From positions 1-6,542 of the forward strand of contig JADIND010000090.1 in assembly GCA_017694215.1 (NCBI GenBank): a DNA stretch of 6,542 nucleotides. Reading direction: 5' to 3'. This document shows, one piece after another, positions 1 through 5,625 of this stretch (position 1 is its first letter; each line of letters begins with the position of its first letter). The DNA is from Candidatus Scatousia excrementipullorum (GTDB lineage: Bacteria > Cyanobacteriota > Vampirovibrionia > Gastranaerophilales > Gastranaerophilaceae). The notes under the pieces are model-generated. The model saw nothing but the letters and a program-made list of their open reading frames with translations, had not been told where the DNA came from and made no database searches. A program made the translations under genes and the position numbers.

Positions 1-11
1 ATTCTGCTCAT
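1..11 (-). CDS. 5' end of a divergent gene, product unknown
   Basis: Only the start of this leftward gene is inside the window: on the minus strand an ATG at 11-9 is followed by codons for Ser and Arg, then the edge. The start is supported by a strong SD (AAGGAG, minus strand 23-18) six bases upstream and by a good sigma70-like promoter at 95-67. With three codons visible, no function can be assigned. It is divergent from the protease gene at 176, and the two share one 164-base spacer. Confidence 0.55.
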
Positions 12-44
12 TGTTTTCTCCTTTTTTTATACTAAAGCATATGA

Positions 45-74
45 TTGTCATTATTTTACTTCCTGAATTATACA
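45..74 (+). promoter_or_regulatory. Possible promoter for the protease gene
   Basis: TTGTCA (45-50, five of six -35 bases), an 18-base spacer and TATACA (69-74) would start transcription near base 81 and give a leader of about 95 bases before the ATG at 176. Weaker TATATT boxes lie closer (108-113 and 114-119) but lack good -35 partners. The -10 overlaps the one on the opposite strand. Confidence 0.35.
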
Positions 75-95
75 TTAAAATTTTAATAATTTCAA
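67..95 (-). promoter_or_regulatory. Promoter for the leftward gene at the window edge
   Basis: On the minus strand TTGAAA (95-90, five of six consensus -35 bases) is separated by 17 bases from a perfect TATAAT (72-67). The predicted start is near base 60, giving a leader of about 50 bases before the ATG at 11. The -10 box overlaps the -10 box proposed for the opposite-facing protease promoter. The call rests on consensus match and position only. Confidence 0.55.
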
Positions 96-175
96 TAACT
101 AACCCCGTATATTTATATTTTACGAATGAAAAACAGGCAAAAAGATAAATAATTAATATTGTAAAGGAAAAGCTT

Positions 176-856
176 ATGAATTACTTGAGAATATTTTTGG
201 TTTTTGCTGCGATAAGCACAAATATGCTGGTAATATCCCCCGTATTCAGTGCTGATTATGCAAACGATGAACAAATAAATATCACGGTTTATGAGTCAAT
301 AAATCCGGCAATAGTATCAATAGAAGCCGACATAGATGACGGAGTATCCGCCGGAACCGGTTGTATCGTGACCTCTGACGGGCTTATACTAACCGGGTCG
401 CATGTTATTGAAGGCGGACATAACATTGAAGTTACAACATACAACGGACAGGTTTACAAAGCTCAGATAGTATCTAAAATGGGTAAAAACAAAGATCTTG
501 CACTTATAAAAATTACGCCTAAAAAACCGCTTCAAACAATAAAATTCGGAGATTCCTCAACCTGTAAAGTAGGTCAGAAAGTTCTTGCAATAGGCAACCC
601 TTTTGGATTCTCCGGAACGCTAACACAGGGAATTATTTCAAGAATAGATTACACAAAAAACAAAATACAAACAGATGCAGCAATTAATCCCGGATGTTCC
701 GGAGGCCCACTGCTGAATTCAGCCGGAGAAGTTATCGGGATTAACCAGTCAATATACAATCCGGATAATAATATATCAAATATCGGAATAGGTTTTGCAA
801 TCCCTATAAACGATGCAAAAAAATTCATTCAGTTAGCTCAAATTGACAAAAAATAA
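176..856 (+). CDS. Secreted HtrA/DegP-type serine protease (S1C), no PDZ domain
   Basis: A 226-residue trypsin-fold protease expected to act outside the cytoplasm on misfolded or other exported proteins. An N-terminal signal peptide (Arg5, hydrophobic stretch about 6-24) likely ends near VFS/A at 25-26. The triad reads His76 (in GSHVIEGG), Asp107 (KNKDLAL) and Ser175 (NPGCSGGPLL), with the family's QTDAAINPG lead-in and a GFAIP strand near 206-210. Typical HtrA proteins run past 350 residues with one or two C-terminal PDZ domains. This one stops about 16 residues after GFAIP, so it is a protease domain alone, and the terminator just after the stop leaves no room for a lost PDZ. The residue before the catalytic Ser is Cys174, where HtrA proteins usually have Asn; Cys63 and Cys130 are the other mature cysteines. 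The SD AAAGGAAA (163-170) supports the start. It is transcribed alone. Family is confident; substrate and the role of the cysteines are unknown. Confidence 0.9.
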   Translation: MNYLRIFLVFAAISTNMLVISPVFSADYANDEQINITVYESINPAIVSIEADIDDGVSAGTGCIVTSDGLILTGSHVIEGGHNIEVTTYNGQVYKAQIVSKMGKNKDLALIKITPKKPLQTIKFGDSSTCKVGQKVLAIGNPFGFSGTLTQGIISRIDYTKNKIQTDAAINPGCSGGPLLNSAGEVIGINQSIYNPDNNISNIGIGFAIPINDAKKFIQLAQIDKK

Positions 857-862
857 CCCCTT

Positions 863-893
863 ACTGCCGTTTTACATGAAACGGCAGTTTTAT
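863..893 (+). terminator. Intrinsic terminator after the protease gene
   Basis: A perfect 10-bp stem (863-872 with 879-888, core CTGCCGTTT/AAACGGCAG) closes a 6-base loop and runs into TTTTAT. It begins seven bases after the protease stop codon. It should end that transcript and isolate it from ilvE, which lies about 150 bases further on. Confidence 0.85.
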
Positions 894-1044
894 ATAAGTT
901 TCCAAAGATAGGATTGTACGCATTCAGAATATTTAAAATGTTTTACCTGTTTCCGCCACCCAAACTTCACTTAATGTAATATTATTTAACCTTTAAATAA
1001 ATAAAAATTATTTCGTGGTATATTAATGGAATAAGGAGGATAGT

Positions 1045-1959
1045 ATGACTGAGTATTATTTTATGAACGGGGAATATGTAGAAGCTGAAAAAGCAGTTAT
1101 CCCTGTCAGAACACATGCTTTTTTATACGGTACCGCAGTTTTTGAAGGTATCAGAGCTTACTGGAACGAAGAAGAAAAACAGTTATACGTTTTCAGGGCT
1201 AAAGAGCATTACGAAAGACTTGAAAGAAGTGCTAAAATTATGTATATGGAATGCCCTTATACAGTTGATGAGTGCTGTGAAATAACTAAAAAATTAATGG
1301 CTAAAAATGAGTACAAACAAGACGCATATATGCGTCCGACATTGTACAAATCAGCACAAAAAGTAGGTCCGGGTCTTTATGATAACGAAGACTCCTTTAT
1401 GATTGTTTCAAACAAAATGGGAGATTATATTGATACTTCTAAAGGATTAAAAGTTTGTGTTTCAAGCTGGAGAAGAAACAGCGACAACGCTATTCCTCCT
1501 AGAGCAAAAGTTGCAGGAGCTTATGCAAATTCAGCTTTAATAAAAACAGATGCACACAATGCAGGTTTCGACGACGCTGTTGTACTGGATGAAGAAGGCA
1601 GAGTAACGGAAGGTTCCGCAATGAATCTGTTCCTCGTTCAAAACGGGAAACTTGTTACAACAATGAAAACTGATAACATACTTGTCGGTGTTACAAGAAA
1701 TACTATTATTGAAATAGCTAAAAATGAACTCGGCATTGAAACAGAAGAAAGAGCAATCGACAGAACCGAACTTTATATCTCTGATGAAGCCTTCTACTGC
1801 GGAACAGGTGCTCAAATCAGCCCTATTACGGAAATCGACAATAGAAAACTCGGAGACGGTAAAGTCGGACCGGTAGTTTCAAAACTTCAAAAACTTTACT
1901 TTGATGTTGTAAGAGGCAAAGTCGCAAAATACAAACACTGGTGCATGCCGGTTTACTAA
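1045..1959 (+). CDS. ilvE: Branched-chain amino acid aminotransferase (PLP fold class IV)
   Basis: Cytoplasmic PLP enzyme that exchanges amino groups between glutamate/2-oxoglutarate and leucine, isoleucine and valine or their keto acids: the last step of their synthesis, or the first of breakdown. At 304 residues it matches E. coli IlvE (308). Visible landmarks are the N-terminal YGTAVFEGIRAY (28-39), Arg58 and Arg97 at positions matching the E. coli phosphate- and substrate-side arginines, the PLP lysine Lys155 in PPRAKVAGAYANS, Glu189 in TEG (pairs with the pyridine nitrogen) and GTGAQISP (253-260). The order and spacing are those of the IlvE subgroup rather than D-amino acid transaminase or aminodeoxychorismate lyase. 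A near-perfect SD AAGGAGGA (1033-1040), five bases from the ATG, fixes the start. No ilv or leu gene is adjacent. No convincing promoter was found in 894-1032. A GC hairpin follows, then mlaE. Confidence 0.95.
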   Translation: MTEYYFMNGEYVEAEKAVIPVRTHAFLYGTAVFEGIRAYWNEEEKQLYVFRAKEHYERLERSAKIMYMECPYTVDECCEITKKLMAKNEYKQDAYMRPTLYKSAQKVGPGLYDNEDSFMIVSNKMGDYIDTSKGLKVCVSSWRRNSDNAIPPRAKVAGAYANSALIKTDAHNAGFDDAVVLDEEGRVTEGSAMNLFLVQNGKLVTTMKTDNILVGVTRNTIIEIAKNELGIETEERAIDRTELYISDEAFYCGTGAQISPITEIDNRKLGDGKVGPVVSKLQKLYFDVVRGKVAKYKHWCMPVY

Positions 1960-1971
1960 ACATAATTTTAA

Positions 1972-1990
1972 GGCGGGGATTCTCCCCGCC
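1972..1990 (+). terminator. GC-rich hairpin between ilvE and mlaE; weak terminator or processing element
   Basis: A perfect 8-bp stem (GGCGGGGA 1972-1979 with TCCCCGCC 1983-1990) closes a 3-base TTC loop, a striking GC island in AT-rich surroundings. It starts 12 bases after the ilvE stop. The right flank is GCTTAATAAATAAA, without the T-run of a standard intrinsic terminator. It may therefore end transcription only partly, or protect the ilvE 3' end while letting the polymerase continue into mlaE, whose ATG is 18 bases downstream. Confidence 0.5.
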
Positions 1991-2008
1991 GCTTAATAAA
2001 TAAAAAAG

Positions 2009-2746
2009 ATGATTAAATTTTTTGGTCTATGCGTTCAAAATTTAATAAGAAGTTTGAAATATCTGTTCACCGGACAGATGAGGTTTGAATCCGTAATAAC
2101 ACAGGCTGTTTCAATCGGATATGATTCTTTACCGATTTCATTGATTATCGCTTTTATTGCCGCTGCAGTAATTGCAATTCAGGTTGCAAAACAGTTCCTG
2201 ATGACAGGTGCGGAAGCTTATATCGGCGGAACAATCGCTATTGTTATGATAAGAGAAATCGCACCAGGTTTTGTTGCCCTTGCTATCGGAGCCCGGGCCG
2301 GAACTGCGATTTCTGCGGAAATAGCAAACATGCAGGTTACATCTCAGGTTGATGCAATAAAAACCCTGAAAGTCGACCCCGTCGGTTATTATTTTACACC
2401 AAGACTAGCTGCTGCAGCAATAACAGTACCGATGGTTGTTTTGCTCGCTGAAATCGTGGGGGTTGCCGGCGGTCTGCTGGTTTCTAAACTCACAATAGGT
2501 CTGCATCCTAACAGATATATGTATTCAGTATGGGCATGGCTTGCGACAAAAGATATTTACATAAGTTTGTTAAAAGCCTCTGTTTTCGGGATTCTAATAG
2601 CACTTGTATGTGCAACACAGGGTTACGAAACCAAAGGCGGAGCAAAAGAAGTCGGAACTTCCACCACTCAAGCCGCAATACTCTCTACTATTTATATTCT
2701 TTTTGCAGATTTTATAATTAATTTAATTTTCTATATCGCAAAATAA
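2009..2746 (+). CDS. mlaE: MlaE-family ABC transporter permease (phospholipid transport)
   Basis: Inner-membrane permease of the Mla/TGD1 family, which works as a dimer with an ATPase (MlaF) and an MCE-domain lipid-binding protein (MlaD) to move phospholipids between inner and outer membranes. The 245 residues show an amphipathic N-terminus (1-35) and hydrophobic segments at about 42-64, 72-95, 137-160, 184-203 and 223-243. The family signature runs from REIAPG (82-87) through GARAGTAISAE (94-104) to SQVDAIKTL (112-120); a second conserved block is GYETKGGAKEVGTSTT (205-220). Length is close to E. coli MlaE (about 260). No SD precedes the ATG (only AAAAAAG), and an in-frame TAA at 1997-1999 rules out an earlier start. 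No mlaF or mlaD is in the window: upstream is ilvE and downstream is a converging gene, so the partners must be encoded elsewhere. It probably depends on ilvE readthrough or an unseen promoter. Family confident; lipid cargo and direction not readable. Confidence 0.92.
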   Translation: MIKFFGLCVQNLIRSLKYLFTGQMRFESVITQAVSIGYDSLPISLIIAFIAAAVIAIQVAKQFLMTGAEAYIGGTIAIVMIREIAPGFVALAIGARAGTAISAEIANMQVTSQVDAIKTLKVDPVGYYFTPRLAAAAITVPMVVLLAEIVGVAGGLLVSKLTIGLHPNRYMYSVWAWLATKDIYISLLKASVFGILIALVCATQGYETKGGAKEVGTSTTQAAILSTIYILFADFIINLIFYIAK

Positions 2747-2767
2747 AGATTTCTGCCTCTAATTTAA

Positions 2768-4156
2768 TTAGACCAGATATTTCTGCAGAGTAGTCTTATC
2801 AAAAACTTCAATACTCTCCTGTGAATGAATAAATATCATACAGCTTAAAAGAGATTTCAGAGTTTCAAAATCGGAAAATGCCATTTTATTCCGCAAATCT
2901 TCCATGTTATTTGCCAGAAATTCCATGATAATAATCTTATTATCAAAAACCAGACCTGAAAAGTAATCAAAAATTTCTTTAGTCTTAACACCTTCAAGAT
3001 AAATGATATCAGGGGATTGGAACTCGATAAATCTTGACGCTTTATCCATATTAAAACTTACATTTTCATTAAGTTCACACTGATTTACACCTTTTAAATT
3101 GTATTTTGCAATACTTTCAAGAGTCATAATATTTTTGTTTTTATATCTTGAAGCTATTTCCAAAAGAAGGGAATAAATAATATGAGTTTTTCCGCTTAAA
3201 GGAGAACCGCAAACAAGTATAATACCCGGTTCACTCAATGCATTATTAATTGTCTTAAGCTGATTTTCAGTCTTTATAATTGAAGATAACTTTTTAGGCG
3301 GTTTATAAATTTTGAGAAAGATTCTCTCGCCCATAATGGTAGGGAATGTGGAAACACTTGCAATTAAATCGATATCATCAACTTTAAACGACAATTTTCC
3401 AAGCTGCGGAACTTCGGAAACTGAAGGGTCGAGTTCTGCAAGAGTTTTTAATTTTGCAATAAATGATGAAATTAAAACATTAGGAATAGTACCTTTACCG
3501 TTAATTTCGCCGTTTAGTTTAAAATTCACAACTAAGCCTGAATCTTCATGCTGAAAAGTAATTTCATGAACATTTTCCAAAATTGCCTGTTTAAGAATTG
3601 CACGAATAATTTTTTGAATATGATTATCGCTCAAATCTTCGCTATGGAGCTCTTCTCTCCAGTCAAAATTTATATATTCACTATTGGTGTATATTTCACC
3701 TACTGTAATATCAGTTTTATAATATTCGTCAATCTTTTTCAAAATACTTGCTTCCGTAGCAATAACAGGTTCAATAGAACATTCCGCAGATTCAATTATT
3801 CTGTCTATTGCAAATAAATCCAGAGGATCGGCCATTGCAACAGTCAGAGTATCTTCAATTTTAAACAGCGGAATAATCCTGTATTTTTTTGCATCGGAAA
3901 AATTTATAAACTTAAGACAATTTTTATCAAGAGTATAATCTTCCAGATTGACAGATGGGATATGCAGCTTGCTTTCAAGAAATTTTATAATTGTCTCCTC
4001 TGTTAAAATTCCTGAATTTATAAGAGCCTGACCAATATTAATATTTTGAGCGGAGGCAATTTCCTCTGCCTGTTCAATGGTTTCGTAAGGGACAAGACCG
4101 GCTCTGACTAAATCGTATTTAAGTTTTTCTAATGTTTTGTTTGTAACAGCTTCCAT
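2768..4156 (-). CDS. Degenerate GspE/PilB-like ATPase-family protein with N-terminal T2SSE_N/MshEN domain
   Basis: This 462-residue protein follows the plan of type II secretion / type IV pilus assembly ATPases (GspE, PilB) but looks catalytically altered. Residues 10-63 form helical MshEN-like repeats. Residues 64-146 match the T2SSE_N domain closely (LEDYTLDKN, RIIPLF, AMADPLDL, EPVIATE). Residues 180-285 are the ATPase N-subdomain (VSTFPTIMGERIFLKIY) and 300-445 the RecA-like core. Walker A is intact (GSPLSGKT, 317-324). Elsewhere key residues are gone: the EDPVE Asp box reads ESIAK (347-351), the Walker B/GEIRD region reads EGVKT (388-392) with the catalytic Glu replaced by Gly389, the LHTND His box reads FLANN (413-417), and the QRL segment and zinc-binding cysteines near the C-terminus are absent. 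Full PilB/GspE is about 560 residues, so the end is short. The frame is uninterrupted, arguing against recent decay. The ATG lies 7 bases after the receiver gene's stop, with a weak AGG overlapping that stop, suggesting translational coupling. It may be a regulatory or structural relative of pilus motors; a residual ATPase is not excluded. Confidence 0.8.
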   Translation of the reverse strand: MEAVTNKTLEKLKYDLVRAGLVPYETIEQAEEIASAQNINIGQALINSGILTEETIIKFLESKLHIPSVNLEDYTLDKNCLKFINFSDAKKYRIIPLFKIEDTLTVAMADPLDLFAIDRIIESAECSIEPVIATEASILKKIDEYYKTDITVGEIYTNSEYINFDWREELHSEDLSDNHIQKIIRAILKQAILENVHEITFQHEDSGLVVNFKLNGEINGKGTIPNVLISSFIAKLKTLAELDPSVSEVPQLGKLSFKVDDIDLIASVSTFPTIMGERIFLKIYKPPKKLSSIIKTENQLKTINNALSEPGIILVCGSPLSGKTHIIYSLLLEIASRYKNKNIMTLESIAKYNLKGVNQCELNENVSFNMDKASRFIEFQSPDIIYLEGVKTKEIFDYFSGLVFDNKIIIMEFLANNMEDLRNKMAFSDFETLKSLLSCMIFIHSQESIEVFDKTTLQKYLV

Positions 4157-4163
4157 AAAATGC

Positions 4164-4526
4164 CTATTTCAAATATTCATTAACTTTTTTGACAACATCT
4201 TCCAGTTCAAAAGGTTTTGTAATATATTCATCAGCCCCTGTTTCTTCTCCGATAAGTTTGTCCTCTTCCTGTGTACGGGCAGTAATCATCAGAATCGGAA
4301 TATTTTTATATTTATTATCAAACTTCAAAAGACGGCTGATTTTATACCCGTTAATCTTCGGCATCATAACATCCAGAATAATCAAATCCGGCATAATTTC
4401 TTTAGCCAGTCTAAGCCCGTCCTCGCCGTTATAAGCACAGTAGCAGGTATAATCTTCTACTTCAAGAACAAATTTAAGGCTTTCAACAATATCTTGTTCA
4501 TCATCTACAATGAGAATCTTTTTCAT
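4164..4526 (-). CDS. Stand-alone CheY-like response regulator receiver
   Basis: A single receiver domain of 120 residues with no output domain, so it must signal through protein contact. The acidic pocket is Asp8-Asp9 (ILIVDDE), the phospho-acceptor is Asp52 (LIILDVMMP), the switch Thr is Thr82 (MITA) and the conserved Lys is Lys104 (ITKPFE); all canonical residues are present, so phosphorylation is expected. No histidine kinase is in the window. It is the first gene of a leftward operon, with the GspE/PilB-like gene starting 7 bases after its stop; that protein is the obvious candidate partner. The start is supported by an SD AGGGGA (minus strand 4536-4531) five bases before the ATG and by an extended -10 promoter upstream. 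Domain call is very secure; the partner is inferred from operon structure. Confidence 0.95.
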   Translation of the reverse strand: MKKILIVDDEQDIVESLKFVLEVEDYTCYCAYNGEDGLRLAKEIMPDLIILDVMMPKINGYKISRLLKFDNKYKNIPILMITARTQEEDKLIGEETGADEYITKPFELEDVVKKVNEYLK

Positions 4527-4573
4527 AATTTCCCCTAATCTTAATAAAACAAATAAAATTCGTTCGTAATTTC

Positions 4574-4602
4574 ATTATAACATATCAAAACACATCTTCT
4601 AA
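4574..4602 (-). promoter_or_regulatory. Extended -10 promoter of the receiver / GspE-like operon
   Basis: On the minus strand a perfect TATAAT (4579-4574) is preceded by TG one base upstream (TGTTATAAT, 4582-4574), an extended -10. A weak -35, TTAGAA (4602-4597), lies at 17-base spacing. Transcription would start near 4567, about 40 bases before the receiver ATG. A 13-bp palindrome (4607-4619) sits just upstream of the -35. Confidence 0.6.
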
Positions 4603-4606
4603 TATA

Positions 4607-4619
4607 TTACAATTTGTAA
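4607..4619. promoter_or_regulatory. 13-bp palindrome in the divergent spacer, possible operator
   Basis: TTACAA-T-TTGTAA is a perfect inverted repeat with a single central base. It lies between the divergent receiver operon and the 278-residue helical gene, centred about 46 bases upstream of the predicted receiver start. That position would suit an activator. AT-rich DNA yields such palindromes by chance, so the call is tentative. Confidence 0.3.
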
Positions 4620-4696
4620 AAAGTGAACAATATGAAGGCAAATTAGAGTATTCACGTGTTTTATGAAAGTTAAAAAGAAATATAGGAGAAATCATT

Positions 4697-5533
4697 ATGT
4701 TTGGGAAATTAGGCAGAAAAGCTATTCAAGAAGCTGCTCAAAAGATATCAAAAGAAAAACCTGTTTACAGATTTAACGAAACCTTTCAAACAATGGGTGC
4801 TCAGGTCAGACCTGCCGACACCAGAACTCCGGGACAGGTTCTTGCGACAATGGAAGACCTTGCAAAAAGGAATCCTGATATCGCAGAATTTATGACAGAA
4901 CTTAAAAAGATGAATCCGGAACATCAAAAACTTGCAGCAGATACAATGGAACTTGCAAGAATGCATGAAATGCTTCCAATAAATATAAATATGAACAAGA
5001 AAAATCCTCAAACAGGGAAATCAATACTTCAAGCGGTATTGGATATTTTACCTAAAGCTTCAAAGGAAAATCCGGCAGTAATTGATTTTACAAAAGAGGT
5101 TATTAACAATACTGATATAAGAACAGCAAAGTATTTTCTTGCAAGTTTTCCGGATAATGCCTTAAAATCAGAATTTGCAGAACACATTAAAGCATCAATT
5201 CCTATGGTAAAAGACATTGCTGAACAAACCCTCAAAGGCGGCTATACAATGGATTTCAGCAAACAACAGAATTTTATGGATTTCATTGCCACTTTAATTA
5301 ACAGAGAATCAAAACCAGAGAAAATTGCACTACTGCCGAAATTAACAAAAGTAGCCGATGAACTACCGGGTGAAAATATGCTGTATCTTGACAGTTTTAT
5401 ACGCTCCAATACACCTGTTGCACAGGTTGAAAAGAATATGGAAACCGTAAAAGATGTTGCTGAAATGATGCACAAAGAAGGAAAATCATTTGATATTGTC
5501 GGCTTTTTAAACAAAAATGTCAATTTGGAATAA
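4697..5533 (+). CDS. Unrecognised soluble, mostly helical protein with an internal repeat
   Basis: I do not recognise this 278-residue protein. It has no signal peptide or hydrophobic segment long enough to span a membrane, and no Cys or Trp, so a cytoplasmic location is likely. It is rich in Lys, Glu, Met and Asn with helix-type spacing. Residues 1-45 are basic and polar (GRKAIQEAAQKISKEK at 6-21), possibly flexible. Two stretches resemble each other: KRNPDIAEFMTELKKMN (57-73) and KENPAVIDFTKEVINNT (123-139), sharing NP-x-[IV]-x-[ED]-F-x-x-E-[LV], each preceded by a leucine-rich helix (48-56; 110-119). A third, weaker helix-loop-helix unit may lie at 192-222. This pattern suggests a helical repeat (HEAT- or solenoid-like) scaffold, but that is inference. 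The start is well supported by AGGAG (4684-4688), eight bases before the ATG. It is divergent from the receiver operon and lies 92 bases before the TPR gene, on the same strand with no strong terminator between. Confidence 0.85.
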   Translation: MFGKLGRKAIQEAAQKISKEKPVYRFNETFQTMGAQVRPADTRTPGQVLATMEDLAKRNPDIAEFMTELKKMNPEHQKLAADTMELARMHEMLPININMNKKNPQTGKSILQAVLDILPKASKENPAVIDFTKEVINNTDIRTAKYFLASFPDNALKSEFAEHIKASIPMVKDIAEQTLKGGYTMDFSKQQNFMDFIATLINRESKPEKIALLPKLTKVADELPGENMLYLDSFIRSNTPVAQVEKNMETVKDVAEMMHKEGKSFDIVGFLNKNVNLE

Positions 5534-5578
5534 CATAATTTCGTAACATTATGTAAATATATATTCAAATAATCTAAA

Positions 5579-5617
5579 GTTTTTGCAAAAACCTCCGATG
5601 TATATTTTGTAGAGGTT
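5579..5617 (+). promoter_or_regulatory. Leader palindrome and SD-pairing hairpin before the TPR gene
   Basis: GTTTTTGCAAAAAC (5579-5592) is a perfect 14-base palindrome. Overlapping it, AACCTC (5590-5595) is exactly complementary to GAGGTT (5612-5617), which contains the SD of the TPR gene at 5626; the loop is 16 bases. The two pairings share bases 5590-5592 and cannot both form fully. The arrangement could modulate ribosome access, but the stem is only six pairs and no ligand-binding fold is visible. Confidence 0.3.
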
Positions 5618-5625
5618 AGACAAAA

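Noticed and set aside
894..1032. Promoter for ilvE, for example TAATAT at 977-982 or TATATT at 1019-1024.
   Set aside because: Neither has a credible -35 at 16-18 bases, and the second would start transcription on top of the SD. The 150-base gap shows no other clear structure or small gene.
1537..1815. Leftward open frame of 92 codons inside ilvE.
   Set aside because: It lies antisense within a strongly supported IlvE coding region, has cysteine-rich low-complexity composition and shows no SD or family resemblance.
2758..2772. TCTAAT-TTA-ATTAGA inverted repeat in the gap between mlaE and the converging GspE-like gene, as a bidirectional terminator.
   Set aside because: The stem is six pairs with two G-C pairs at most, has a 3-base loop and no T-run on either side. 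It overlaps the stop codon of the leftward gene. Too weak to call.
2749..2786. Direct repeat of ATTTCTGC (2749-2756 and 2779-2786), possible insertion scar.
   Set aside because: Eight bases is expected by chance in AT-rich DNA, the second copy lies inside the coding end of the GspE-like gene, and no element lies between.
4137..4538. Rightward open frame of 133 codons across the receiver gene.
   Set aside because: It is the antisense shadow of a textbook receiver domain; its Phe/Asn/Ile-rich composition is typical of reverse-frame translation of AT-rich genes.
5534..5553. CATAAT...ATTATG inverted repeat just after the 278-residue gene, as a terminator.
   Set aside because: Six A-T-dominated pairs with an 8-base loop and no following T-run; not enough for an intrinsic terminator.
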